The notes beneath the pieces were generated by a model. The model searched no databases, was not told where the DNA came from, and saw only the letters and a list, made by a program, of their open reading frames with translations. A stretch of DNA of 36,715 nucleotides from IMG/VR virus record IMGVR_UViG_3300035666_000086, positions 1 to 36,715 of that record; one strand, 5' to 3'. Of the stretch, positions 22,248 through 30,291 are shown piece after piece. This DNA is from a virus. A program made the translations under genes and the position numbers. Positions within the stretch are counted from its first letter, which is position 1; the number at the start of each line of letters is the position of its first letter.

Positions 22248-23547
22248 CTTCCTGTACGAGCACGACCGCGCGATGGTGCTGGCGCCTGTAGGCGCTGGCA
22301 AGACGGCGCTCACCCTCACGGCCATGCAGGACGCGCTGGAGGACGGCGTGGTGTCGCGCTGGCTGGTCGTGGCACCGCTACGGGTAGCCCACCACGTATG
22401 GCCGGTCGAGGCGGCCAAGTGGGCACCCGGCCTCAAGCTCGCGGTAGCGATCGGTGCGGCCACCTGGCGGACTAAGGCGCTGGAGTCGGATGCCCGCGTG
22501 GTGGTCACGAACTACGATAACTTGCAGTGGTTGGCCAAACAGAAACTTAATTTCGATGGCGTAGTGTTCGACGAGCTTACGCGCCTCAAGAACCCCTCGG
22601 GCGTGCGGTTTAAAGCGATTCTGAAGGCGCTGGAGCCGGTCAAGATTCGGTGGGGGCTGACGGGCAGCTTTACCTCAAACGGCCTAGAGGACGTGTTTGG
22701 GCAATGCAAGATCATCGACCAAAGCCTACTCGGCCGCAGCAAGGGCGCCTTTTTGCAGCAGTATTTTATCTGCCTCAACCGGGAGTATGGCGAGTGGATA
22801 CCCGCTACCGGCGCGTTAGCACAGGTCATGGCGCGGATCAAGCCCGCGACGTTTGTGTTAGAGCCTGGCGAATACAGCGACAAATTGCCGCCCTTGCATA
22901 CGGTGCAGATGCGCTGCGACCTGATTGACCGCGAGCCTTACGAGAAGATGCGCAAGGACTTCATGGTCGAGTTTCCTGACGCCAAGGCCATCGCCGCCAA
23001 CGCTGCGGCGGTTACGTCCAAGCTACAGCAGATGGCCTCGGGGTTCGTCTACGAGACGACCCGCACGGCGTCCGATCGACCGGGCAAGTTCGACGTGTCG
23101 CAGAAGACGGTGTGGTTTTCTGACCACAAGTTAGAACTGCTAGATGAACTGTTGGAAGAAAACCAACGGGCCAATACGATAATCGTTTACAATTACCAAG
23201 CCGAGCTCGCTGAGTTGCAGCGGCGATACCCCAAGGCGGCGACGATCGACCAGCCGGGTGTGATCGACGCGTGGAACCGAGGCGAAATCGAGTTGCTGTT
23301 AATTCACCCCAAGTCCGCAGGGCATGGGCTGAACTTGCAGCACGGCGGGTGCCGGATGGTGTTTCTGTCGTTGCCTTGGTCGTTGGAAGAATACGAGCAA
23401 GTCATCGGTCGATTACACCGCAGCGGCCAGCGGCACGACGTATGGGTGTACGTGCTGCTGACGGACAAGACGATTGACGAGAAGATTTGGATGGCACTGC
23501 GCGACAAGCGCGCGATGTCGGACGTAGCAATGTGGGAGCTAAAATGA
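22210..23547 (+). CDS. SNF2-type superfamily 2 helicase
   Basis: The 445-residue protein shows the ordered helicase motifs: motif I APVGAGKT (25-32), Ia VVAPLRVAHHVW, motif II VVFDELTRLKN (118-128, with DELT in place of DExH), and motif III GLTGS (149-153). Motif V (HPKSAGHGLNLQHG) and motif VI (EYEQVIGRLHRSGQ, about 400) lie in the C-terminal half. This is the compact SNF2 form found in phages, probably remodelling DNA-protein complexes or branched DNA during replication or recombination with the VRR-NUC nuclease. It shares an ATGA overlap with the next gene. Confidence 0.9.
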   Translation: MLSLRPYQESAADFLYEHDRAMVLAPVGAGKTALTLTAMQDALEDGVVSRWLVVAPLRVAHHVWPVEAAKWAPGLKLAVAIGAATWRTKALESDARVVVTNYDNLQWLAKQKLNFDGVVFDELTRLKNPSGVRFKAILKALEPVKIRWGLTGSFTSNGLEDVFGQCKIIDQSLLGRSKGAFLQQYFICLNREYGEWIPATGALAQVMARIKPATFVLEPGEYSDKLPPLHTVQMRCDLIDREPYEKMRKDFMVEFPDAKAIAANAAAVTSKLQQMASGFVYETTRTASDRPGKFDVSQKTVWFSDHKLELLDELLEENQRANTIIVYNYQAELAELQRRYPKAATIDQPGVIDAWNRGEIELLLIHPKSAGHGLNLQHGGCRMVFLSLPWSLEEYEQVIGRLHRSGQRHDVWVYVLLTDKTIDEKIWMALRDKRAMSDVAMWELK

Positions 23548-23741
23548 ACTGGCGAGAATTGAACGCGAAGCTAAACGCAATGAACGAAACAGAGGTCAAG
23601 GCGCTGCTAGACGCCGAGTTGGTCGGCGCCCAGCGCGTCACCTTCGTCGAGCGACTGCATCAGCGGTACTGTGCCCTGCGTGCCGTCCGTGAGCGCGCAG
23701 AGATGATGGCGTCACTTGCTCCGCGAGCGCAGGTAGCGTAA
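23544..23741 (+). CDS. 65-residue helical protein after the helicase
   Basis: It starts at ATG 23544 in overlap with the helicase stop. MNWRELNAKLNAMNETEVKA, LLDAELVGAQRVTFVERLHQ and RYCALRAVRERAEMM form helices with the pattern of a small phage protein that often follows VRR-NUC/SNF2 pairs. The function is unknown; it might be a partner of the helicase. Its 3' end overlaps, tail to tail, the last 30 bases of the metallophosphoesterase gene. Confidence 0.65.
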   Translation: MNWRELNAKLNAMNETEVKALLDAELVGAQRVTFVERLHQRYCALRAVRERAEMMASLAPRAQVA

Positions 23742-24782
23742 GTAGTCCGCCCCTTCCTCGGGCTCCCACCAGACCTTGATCAAGTCTGGGTGCGACTCCG
23801 GCAACGCCGGATTGATCGTCGTCAACGCACACGGCGATAGCGAGTTGTCTCTGAAGCCTCGGTCCTTAGCGTAGCGATCGTAAATCTTATAGGACGCTAC
23901 CTTACAGGCGTGCATAGTTATGCCAGATATTGCATCTTTAAGCACGCTGTACGCCGACTCATGCTTGTGGCCGGCGACGTACAAGTGATCACGCGTGCCC
24001 ATCAGCGCCGCCTTCATAGGCCCATGCGCCGGGTTCCAGATCGACGAGCCGCTATGGTCATGCCGCGCGTTGACGCGCACCTCTGCACCGTTCGGGAAGC
24101 GTAACGCGATGCGCGCCTCGCTCGCCTTGTAGAGCGCGTTCTGCTGACGCGCTATCCACTTGAGCGGATCGCCTGAGCCTGACCATAGGTCGTGGTTGCC
24201 GCCGATCATGTAGAGCCAGTTGCAACGGTTGACGAACCACTCAGCCAAGCGCCAGGCCTGTGCAGCAGATGTGGTTTGGTCGGCGTAGAGGCGGGCCAAG
24301 CGGCCACACCAGTTGTTCGTCGTGTCGCCTACGTTGGCCGCGAACAGGCCTTTGGTCTTGTTGACGAGGGCCGTGTGCCGCTCAATGGCCTCAATGTCGC
24401 AGCCGTCATCGTCAACGTGCGGATCGCCAAAGTGCAGGATGCCAATAGGACCGTCGAGCTTAACGCGAACCGGTATAAGTTTGCTCGCCTCCTCATGCTC
24501 GCGCTTGTGGGCGAACTTGCGCTTGCGTTGCGCGATGAGCTCCTCGATAGGTACGTCATCGTCGGGGATCGGCGTGAACTCAAAGTCTTTGTAGATTTCC
24601 TCGGTCGGAAGCCCGGCGTATGTCGATTCAGGTATATCAACGCCGCGAGCCTTGAGGGCATCTAATCGAAACTGCAACGAGCGGACGTTGACGTTAAGCG
24701 CCCTAGCTGCTACTGCTCGGATACCGTTTGCTTTCTTTAGTGCATCGAGAATCTGTGAATCAGTCGCTTTTCTAGCTGGCAC
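23712..24782 (-). CDS. Metallophosphoesterase with N-terminal helix-turn-helix
   Basis: The 356 residues begin with a helix-turn-helix (ILDALKKANGIRAVAARALN, then VNVRSLQFRLDALK; about 10-45), which looks like a DNA-binding or Fis-like helix pair. The calcineurin-type phosphoesterase domain follows: FGDPHVDDDG (Asp120, His122), VGDTTNNW (Asp153), GGNHDLW (194-200), ARHDHSG and VAGHKHE. All metal ligands are present. Related phage proteins are annotated as DNA repair exonucleases or phosphatases. It ends the leftward late block after the lysis genes. Its substrate (nucleic acid, nucleotide or protein phosphate) cannot be told from sequence. Confidence 0.88.
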   Translation of the reverse strand: MPARKATDSQILDALKKANGIRAVAARALNVNVRSLQFRLDALKARGVDIPESTYAGLPTEEIYKDFEFTPIPDDDVPIEELIAQRKRKFAHKREHEEASKLIPVRVKLDGPIGILHFGDPHVDDDGCDIEAIERHTALVNKTKGLFAANVGDTTNNWCGRLARLYADQTTSAAQAWRLAEWFVNRCNWLYMIGGNHDLWSGSGDPLKWIARQQNALYKASEARIALRFPNGAEVRVNARHDHSGSSIWNPAHGPMKAALMGTRDHLYVAGHKHESAYSVLKDAISGITMHACKVASYKIYDRYAKDRGFRDNSLSPCALTTINPALPESHPDLIKVWWEPEEGADYLRYLRSRSK

Positions 24783-24787
24783 AACCC

Positions 24788-25144
24788 CTACTCCATTGTC
24801 GTTAACATTTGTTGCAGCAGATGCCCGAGGCGATCGACCAGTGCCTCATCGCTGGATAGGTCATCGTGACCCGCCACCGAGAGCAGCGCATGGACGGCTT
24901 CGTGAGCCCACACCTGTTGCCTATTCGTTCCTTTACAAGTGCTTATGATGTGAATCTCATACTTGTCAGGAAGAAACATTCCAACACAATTTTTGCCATG
25001 ACGCCACTTTGAGGGCGAAATGACTTTTACTTTGATTGTGTGACCGGCGAGTTGAAAGTGCGCCGGGATACCATCGCTACGTGTTACGGGATGGTAGTCG
25101 CCCACCGTTGCAACGCTCGCAGCTTGGCGTTTTGCGCGTCGCAT
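24788..25144 (-). CDS. Putative HEAVH zinc metallopeptidase
   Basis: The 118-residue protein has AHEAVHALLSVAGHDDLSSD (about 80-99), the HExxH zinc site with a downstream acidic residue, then ALVDRLGHLLQQML. This is the small-gluzincin layout found in phage proteins related to the ImmA/SprT type. The start at 25144 lies inside the Rz gene (61-base overlap in another frame); a GTG at 25105 is an alternative. Possible roles are cleavage of a host regulator or help in lysis. The active site is clear, the substrate unknown. Confidence 0.7.
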   Translation of the reverse strand: MRRAKRQAASVATVGDYHPVTRSDGIPAHFQLAGHTIKVKVISPSKWRHGKNCVGMFLPDKYEIHIISTCKGTNRQQVWAHEAVHALLSVAGHDDLSSDEALVDRLGHLLQQMLTTME

Positions 25145-25545
25145 TGCGCGGCTAACTCGCGGAGTTCGGGGCCGATGTCTGGCCCTTGTTCAAAATTTGT
25201 TCCAGCCGATCCTGCATCGCTCCCGGCGGCGGGGGCGGCTCCAGCAGTTCCTTCGGCGGCATTGCCGGCTGGCACTGCGGCGGGCTCGCGGCACAGCCGG
25301 ACAGGAGCAGTGCGAACAGGACGGCGAGCAAGAGCAGCCAGTTCGGATGCGTACGCATTTGAAGCCACTTCAGCACGTATGCGATTAGCACGCTCGGCCC
25401 GTAGTTCAGCTTCCAAACGCTCCACTTGAGGGCGTATTTCTTCACGACCTTGCTCCCGAAAAGTGTGTACCGCATAGACTGCCAGAAGGCCCAAGCCTGC
25501 CGTCAAGATCAAATGTGGTGCGTATTTCAGTAACCAGTAAGGCAC
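25084..25545 (-). CDS. Rz: Rz-like i-spanin
   Basis: A GTG start at 25545 overlaps the endolysin stop (TAGTG). The 153-residue protein has one N-terminal transmembrane segment (about residues 9-25, LILTAGLGLLAVYAVHTFR). A long charged periplasmic coiled coil follows (GREEIRPQVERLEAELRAER), then an Ala/Gly/Pro-rich linker and a C-terminal helix. This is the inner-membrane spanin that with Rz1 fuses inner and outer membranes at the last step of Gram-negative lysis. The Rz1 gene lies inside it in another frame, as in lambda. Confidence 0.85.
   Translation of the reverse strand: MPYWLLKYAPHLILTAGLGLLAVYAVHTFREQGREEIRPQVERLEAELRAERANRIRAEVASNAYASELAALARRPVRTAPVRLCREPAAVPAGNAAEGTAGAAPAAGSDAGSAGTNFEQGPDIGPELRELAAQCDAQNAKLRALQRWATTIP
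25152..25358 (-). CDS. Rz1: Rz1-like o-spanin lipoprotein nested inside Rz
   Basis: The ATG at 25358 opens a 68-residue ORF wholly inside the Rz gene in a different frame. MRTHPNWLLLLAVLFALLLS is followed by GC, so the lipobox LLSGC gives a lipidated cysteine at residue 22. The mature protein is short and proline-rich (PPQCQPAMPPKELLEPPPPP), as in lambda Rz1. It should sit in the outer membrane and bind Rz across the periplasm. A longer in-frame ORF begins at 25475, but the signal sequence fixes the start at 25358. Confidence 0.88.
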   Translation of the reverse strand: MRTHPNWLLLLAVLFALLLSGCAASPPQCQPAMPPKELLEPPPPPGAMQDRLEQILNKGQTSAPNSAS

Positions 25546-25886
25546 TACTTTACACCATTGTGCTCAAAAGAGTAGTGGTTCCCATCATTAAAGCGGCCGC
25601 CCCATCGGGCGAGGGGGTGCTGCTGCTCCCACCATTCGCCTAGCGGGCGATGATCCTCGGACTGCTCCAAGAATTCGCCGTCTTTGAACAGGTTAAGGTC
25701 AATGGCCAGCCGAATCTTGTGGGCGCTGTTTGGGTGGCTGTAGGACTTACGGACGCCCATAGCGCCGTGTACGCGAGGGTCACGGAAGGCGTCGCCTAAC
25801 GACACCTCAAACCCTAACTCATACGCTTTGTCGATCAGTCTGGCCACTAGGCGGGCAAACTGCCGCTGCTTCTGGCCTAACGTCAC
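25545..25886 (-). CDS. Endolysin, M15-family L-alanyl-D-glutamate-type peptidase
   Basis: The 113 residues form a single peptidase M15C domain: LGDAFRDPRVHGAMG (about 30-44), then SAHKIRLAIDLNLF with the zinc ligands His56 and Asp63, and RWGGRFNDGNHYSFEH with His104. It cuts the peptide cross-links of peptidoglycan. There is no signal peptide, so it depends on the neighbouring holin-like proteins to reach the wall. It overlaps the upstream 75-residue membrane protein (ATGA) and the Rz start (TAGTG). Confidence 0.9.
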   Translation of the reverse strand: MTLGQKQRQFARLVARLIDKAYELGFEVSLGDAFRDPRVHGAMGVRKSYSHPNSAHKIRLAIDLNLFKDGEFLEQSEDHRPLGEWWEQQHPLARWGGRFNDGNHYSFEHNGVK

Positions 25887-26110
25887 GGCTTGTCGGCCTT
25901 GTCGTCCAGCTTGTCGTTTATTCGCATCAACATTGTTTTGATTTCATCAATATCGGCGCGATAGTCGGCACGGGTCACGTACGTCAACGGCATGTTGCGC
26001 ACGTCCTTGTCGAGGCGCTCGATGCTGCGGCTGATATTGTTGAGAATCCATCCGCCAAACACGCCGGCGATGCCGACGATAATGTTGAATAGAATTTGCC
26101 CTTCGTCCAT
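25883..26110 (-). CDS. 75-residue membrane protein, lysis cassette
   Basis: The start is taken at ATG 26110 (MDEGQILFNIIVGIAGVFGG) because it overlaps the upstream stop as TGATG; a longer frame would run into that gene. Residues about 5-25 are a transmembrane helix. The rest is a charged helix (SIERLDKDVRNM, then DEIKTMLMRINDKLDDK) facing the cytoplasm. This one-TM plus coiled-coil layout is common beside phage endolysins. It is a candidate holin partner or antiholin. Confidence 0.65.
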   Translation of the reverse strand: MDEGQILFNIIVGIAGVFGGWILNNISRSIERLDKDVRNMPLTYVTRADYRADIDEIKTMLMRINDKLDDKADKP

Positions 26111-26289
26111 CACATGCTCCGTAGCACTAGGGTTACAAGCCAACTGATCAGTGCTCCGGCGGACAGCCATAGCAACTTCTCAACCCAATCAACACGGCGC
26201 TCAAGCGAGCGCAACTTCGTCTCCACTGCTCGGACACGATGGGTGTAATCGGTCTTGAGCAGCCGTAGGTCTTTGGTTTCGACCGTCAT
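26110..26289 (-). CDS. 59-residue XhlA-like membrane protein
   Basis: The start at 26289 overlaps the holin-like gene stop (ATGA), and the stop overlaps the next start (TGATG). MTVETKDLRLLKTDYTHRVR, AVETKLRSLERRVDWVEKLL form an N-terminal amphipathic coiled coil. One C-terminal transmembrane helix follows (WLSAGALISWLVTLVLR). This is the layout of haemolysin XhlA-type proteins found in phage lysis cassettes. It probably cooperates with the neighbouring membrane proteins in permeabilising the inner membrane. Confidence 0.7.
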   Translation of the reverse strand: MTVETKDLRLLKTDYTHRVRAVETKLRSLERRVDWVEKLLWLSAGALISWLVTLVLRSM

Positions 26290-26480
26290 TTCGCCGCAAG
26301 CGGCTGCGTCGTCACGGCGCGTAGCGCCAGGTTAGCGATCGCGCCCGACAGCATGATCGCGGCGGCAACCTGCGAGCCGAACAGCGTCGTCAGATGCGCG
26401 CCCATCAGTTCCAGACCGCCGAGGATGGCGATCAAAACATTGAACCATACCGTTTTGGATTTAAGTGCGCCTTTGAGCAT
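26286..26480 (-). CDS. Holin-like two-TM protein
   Basis: The 64 residues have a short basic start (MLKGALKSKTVWFN), a first hydrophobic helix (VLIAILGGLELMGAHL, about 15-30) and a second (QVAAAIMLSGAIANLALRAV, about 37-56). The 'LKSKTVWFN...GLE...LP/TTLFG...' pattern is common among small phage holin-type proteins. It leads the lysis cassette, just after the ejection proteins, and is the best candidate for the holin that releases the M15 endolysin. Confidence 0.65.
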   Translation of the reverse strand: MLKGALKSKTVWFNVLIAILGGLELMGAHLTTLFGSQVAAAIMLSGAIANLALRAVTTQPLAAK

Positions 26481-26490
26481 GATCGTCTCC

Positions 26491-28344
26491 TTACGGGGCC
26501 ATTTGATTGCGTCGCGCCTCAGCCCCAGCTAGCGCGTTTGTTACCACCACGGCCGGTGCGGCCGCACGTTGCGCGGCAGCGCCACCAGCACGGGCAATGC
26601 CCGTAACGCCTTGTACCGCGCCAGCGCGACGCTGCGCGGCCTCAAGGGCTAGCGCCGCCGACTCCGGCTGCAACATGTCGGTAGCGATCTCAATGGCGAG
26701 CTTGCGGTCGATTTTGCCCGCAAGCCGCTTGAGGATGGCGTTGGCCACAGTCGTCACGCGGTTGAGCAACGTCGGCAACTGCGCGCCACCGGCCGCTTCA
26801 ACCAAGAGCTCTGTACCGGCGCGCTCGGCGCTCGGACCAGCAGGACGGGCTGCGCGAGCTTGCTCGCGGTACTTAGCCTGACGAGCCAAGTCGCTGCGGA
26901 TGTCCTCAACAATCTTGACTTGATCCGGCGTCAACACGTCAGAGAGCTTCTCGTAGCGCGGTGCGCCGACGGTAGCCCGTTGAATCGTCTGCGGTGCGGC
27001 CTCGACAGCACCGGCAAACGCGGCGGGGCGTAGCTTCTGCTCGCCTTGCAGCGCGGAGGTCAACTTGCTTTCAAGAAACTGACCGACTTCCATCTGATTG
27101 ATGGGCTTGCTGCGTGCTTGGAACGTGCTGCGGGCCGTGCCGTACTCCGGCACTTGACCTTCCAGCCAGTTGATGAAGTCTTTGCGAGTGCTTGCGATTT
27201 TGCTGGCTTCAACTTTGCCGATACCGTACGTGGCGGGGTTCTGGATAAGGTCGTCCAGCGCCAACTTGACGTAGTGCATGTCGGCAGCGGTGTAGTTGCC
27301 GCCCGAACCAAACGATGCGCCTTCTTCAGCGGCCAAAGTTTTAGCGCGTTCAAACGCTTGTTTCACTGACGGCCGCGCCTGCAAACTTTGCAGGGTGGCG
27401 TCTTCTACCACAGGCTTTGCGCCAGCTTGTCCGTACAGCAGCCGCGCTTCAGCCGCGCGAGCGTTGCGAGCCGCAGTAAGCTGCGCCTCAGTGCCGCCCA
27501 CCTGACGCAGCGACGCCGCGCGAGCAGCATCTTGCGCCTGACGGCGAGCCATGTATTCAGACGGCAGAATCTTCTCAGCCGACTCTTGCAGCGCAGAGAA
27601 GCGCGTTGCACCCACCGGCGCCGCAGCCTCACCGGCGGTTGGCACCGCACCCGGCACGATCTCAGGCTGATTGCGCAGTGCGTTGATGATCTCCGGTGCG
27701 CGGCCTTCAGCGGCTTCTAACAGCACGTTGGCTTTACCGCCGATGGCAGCACGTTCTAAAGCATTGACGCCGGCGCGCCCTGCAATAGCAACGGGAGCCG
27801 TGACTACACGCGTCGGGTCCGTAACCCGCGAGACGGTGCCGAGTACTTGACCGGTGCGGCCTGGCGCCGTAGCGGCCGCCGCGCCCGTCAATGTCGATAC
27901 GTCAGCGGCAAAGCCGACTGGATCGGTAGCAATCGTGTTTTTTAGCGCCTCAACGCTGCCATAGCGGTCGCGGTATACGCCGCCTACCGCGTTAGCTTTG
28001 TCAATAAACTCTTGTGCAATATCGGGTCGAGCCATCCACTCGCGCGGGATGAACCGGGCATAGGCGCCGGTCAACACTTCGCCAAGTTGCTCTAGCGTCT
28101 CACGCGGTCGGGTCACAGCCGTATACAGGCTGCCCAACATCTGCATGCCGCTTTCGGGGATATTGCTGATAGCCTCGCGGCCAACCTGCGCCCAAGTGCG
28201 GCCAGCGGGCTCTGCGCCTACCGCGCCGCGCCCTGTAGCGGGGGCTTCCCATACAACCTTGTTAGGGTCAATGGGCGCGTCTTTTTTAGTCTTAGCAGGT
28301 TTAGCAGGCGTCTCCCACTGAACCTTGTTTGGATCAATCGGCAT
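26491..28344 (-). CDS. Putative DNA ejection protein, P22 gp16-like by position
   Basis: I chose ATG 28344 (MPIDPNKVQWETPAKPAKTK) with GGGAG eight bases upstream; a TTG start at 28371 would add nine residues. The protein is 617 residues against 609 for P22 gp16 and holds the same last position of the ejection set. It has two 'PIDPNKVxWE' repeats at the start and Ala-rich helices throughout (FAADVSTLTGAAAATAPGRT). The C-terminal third is a long Ala-rich helical region. It would be carried in the virion and pass into the cell envelope with the DNA. Identification is by size, order and composition. Confidence 0.65.
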   Translation of the reverse strand: MPIDPNKVQWETPAKPAKTKKDAPIDPNKVVWEAPATGRGAVGAEPAGRTWAQVGREAISNIPESGMQMLGSLYTAVTRPRETLEQLGEVLTGAYARFIPREWMARPDIAQEFIDKANAVGGVYRDRYGSVEALKNTIATDPVGFAADVSTLTGAAAATAPGRTGQVLGTVSRVTDPTRVVTAPVAIAGRAGVNALERAAIGGKANVLLEAAEGRAPEIINALRNQPEIVPGAVPTAGEAAAPVGATRFSALQESAEKILPSEYMARRQAQDAARAASLRQVGGTEAQLTAARNARAAEARLLYGQAGAKPVVEDATLQSLQARPSVKQAFERAKTLAAEEGASFGSGGNYTAADMHYVKLALDDLIQNPATYGIGKVEASKIASTRKDFINWLEGQVPEYGTARSTFQARSKPINQMEVGQFLESKLTSALQGEQKLRPAAFAGAVEAAPQTIQRATVGAPRYEKLSDVLTPDQVKIVEDIRSDLARQAKYREQARAARPAGPSAERAGTELLVEAAGGAQLPTLLNRVTTVANAILKRLAGKIDRKLAIEIATDMLQPESAALALEAAQRRAGAVQGVTGIARAGGAAAQRAAAPAVVVTNALAGAEARRNQMAP

Positions 28345-29521
28345 ACTCGACGCTCCCGTCCGTATATTCAACTACGGGGCGGTTGTTTAATGTACCGCGA
28401 CGTTTGACTTGGCGATCGACGGTGATTTCGGGGTAGAAGTCCAACACTTCAGGTTCTTTTTCGGCCAATCGCGTACGCTCACTGTTGTAACGATTGATGA
28501 CGTTACGCGCAGACTCGGCGTTAATGCGGATAATGCGACGGATACCTTCGGTGGTAAGCGTTTCTTCACCGGCCGCGATCTTCTTAGCAAACTCACGGTC
28601 AGCGTCCGACAAGCCCGTACCGGCACCGAACGCGGTAATGCGCTCGGCAACCTGCTGGCCAACGCCAGCGAAGTACGCCTCGGTCGAAGCCACGTCAATG
28701 CCCGCAGCCTTAGCCACAGCCAAGCGTGCGTTAGCCAACGTGCCGGAGATAAAGTTTGGATCGTCAAGCAGCGGCAAAAGTTGCTGCGCAGACTGCAACG
28801 TGGTGGCTGCCGACTCCGCCTTGTCGCGGAACGTATCCAACCGCTTGCCAGCCGTTTCGCCCAGCGTCTCGCTGAACTTTTTACCGGACGGCATTTGAAA
28901 GGTCGTGCGCGATGCACCAGCACCGGCGATACGAGCTCTTTGCGCCTCAACGTCTGCCGACATCGGCACAAACAGCTTGGCGCGTTCAGCAGCCGGAATC
29001 TGCGCTAAGAATTGCCCGCGCAATGCCGCTTGCAGTTCTTCAGGGTTATCGGGCAGCGCGTTGGCCGCATAGTCACGGAACTGCGGCACAATCGTGCCCT
29101 GCGCAATCATAAAGTCTACTTGGTCAAGCACCTGCGCCTTAGTGGGCGGCGCCTCACCGTACGCAAAGTCGCCGAGCATTTTTTGAAACCGACCATAGTT
29201 TTCGTCGGCCAGTTTGGCCTGGGCGCCTTTAATTTCTAATCCCGTTTTCTCCGCCGTCGCACGTTTGCTAGCGAAGTCAGCCATTGACGTAGCTAATTCA
29301 GCACCAGGTTTGCCAAAACGCATAAGTTGGTTCTGCGCTTCAGGCGTGCTTAGGTCGGCGGTCGAAAGGAAGTTACGAAAATCCGCCTCACGCTGCGCGG
29401 CCGCTAGCTCTTGCGCTTCTTTAGCGCGCTGCGTACGGGCCTGACGCCCAGCCTCAAGTCCTTGCACGTATGAACCAAGGACGTTGACGGGCTCCATTTG
29501 GGTTGCACCAATGACAGCCAT
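28334..29521 (-). CDS. Putative DNA ejection protein, P22 gp20-like by position
   Basis: The 395-residue protein is helical, rich in Ala/Gln/Glu with a coiled-coil start (LEAGRQARTQRAKEAQELAA, AQREADFRNFL). The central region is RFQKMLGDFAYGEAPPTKAQ, and the C-terminal domain includes IIRINAESARNVINRYNSER. It lies between the gp7-like and gp16-like genes, the position of P22 gp20 (471 residues). It overlaps the downstream gene by 11 bases. It is probably an internal virion protein injected during DNA delivery. Sequence similarity to gp20 itself cannot be claimed here. Confidence 0.6.
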   Translation of the reverse strand: MAVIGATQMEPVNVLGSYVQGLEAGRQARTQRAKEAQELAAAQREADFRNFLSTADLSTPEAQNQLMRFGKPGAELATSMADFASKRATAEKTGLEIKGAQAKLADENYGRFQKMLGDFAYGEAPPTKAQVLDQVDFMIAQGTIVPQFRDYAANALPDNPEELQAALRGQFLAQIPAAERAKLFVPMSADVEAQRARIAGAGASRTTFQMPSGKKFSETLGETAGKRLDTFRDKAESAATTLQSAQQLLPLLDDPNFISGTLANARLAVAKAAGIDVASTEAYFAGVGQQVAERITAFGAGTGLSDADREFAKKIAAGEETLTTEGIRRIIRINAESARNVINRYNSERTRLAEKEPEVLDFYPEITVDRQVKRRGTLNNRPVVEYTDGSVEYAD

Positions 29522-29523
29522 GA

Positions 29524-30291
29524 TTAACCTCCGGTTCCGTACTGACCGGTGTAGGGAATAGCCGACCCACCGTAAGGTCCAACGCTACCTACGCCAACAC
29601 CGCCCGGTGCGCCAAAATACCCGCCCTTGTAGAGCCCGTAACCCATCGCGCCTTGGCCAAGAGCTTGCGCAAGGGCGTTAGACTGACCAAGATAGCCCGA
29701 GGCACGCGCCTGCCCACCCTGCATGAGCAGGTTGCCGACGTTGGCGCCCATCTGACCAGCCTGACCAGCGACCTGTTGCGTCGCCGTCTGCCCGGCACCG
29801 TAGAGGCTGCCGAGTGCGCCAAGGCGGTTGCCGAGCAATGCCTGAGCGCGGTTAAAGGCGTTCATATATTCCTGTGAGCCCATCTCTTGACCGTAGCGCG
29901 TACCGGCGCGGATGGCTCCGCCACCAAGGTACTGACCGCGTGCGGATTGCATGCGCTCTAGCGCCTTTTCGCCTTCGGCAAGACGGAACGCGTAGCCGGG
30001 GTCCATCTGCATCTGCTCCGCAGTAAAAGGCTGGCCCAGCGTGCCGTAGCCTGCCGTGCCCGGCTCACCGCCAATACCCAGCATCCGCATAAGTTCATTC
30101 TGCGATGCGATGCCGGCTTGGCGAAACGGCTCTTGTAGCTCTACCTGCCGCTCAAAGGTTTCACGCTGTAACTGCGCGGCCTGATCGGCGGCTTGCGTTT
30201 GTGCGCGGGCGGCTTTGCTAGCCCCTTTTGATGCGACGGCACCACCGATGACGGCGCTGCCTAGGATTGCTGCTGCGGTTCCAATGGCCAT
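29524..30291 (-). CDS. Putative DNA transfer (ejection) protein, P22 gp7-like
   Basis: The 255 residues start with a hydrophobic Ala/Gly segment (IGTAAAILGSAVIGGAVASK), then a Gln/Ala helix (RAQTQAADQAAQLQRETFER). The segment AEQMQMDPGYAFRLAEGEKA is a signature I associate with small ejection or DNA-transfer proteins of podoviruses. A Gly/Tyr-rich C-terminus follows. Size (P22 gp7: 229) and first position in the ejection set agree. Its start overlaps the acetyltransferase stop (TAATG). Confidence 0.7.
   Translation of the reverse strand: MAIGTAAAILGSAVIGGAVASKGASKAARAQTQAADQAAQLQRETFERQVELQEPFRQAGIASQNELMRMLGIGGEPGTAGYGTLGQPFTAEQMQMDPGYAFRLAEGEKALERMQSARGQYLGGGAIRAGTRYGQEMGSQEYMNAFNRAQALLGNRLGALGSLYGAGQTATQQVAGQAGQMGANVGNLLMQGGQARASGYLGQSNALAQALGQGAMGYGLYKGGYFGAPGGVGVGSVGPYGGSAIPYTGQYGTGG

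Noticed and set aside
25152-25475. 107-residue reading of Rz1
   Set aside because: The signal peptide and lipobox only work from the internal ATG at 25358; upstream residues would bury the signal sequence.
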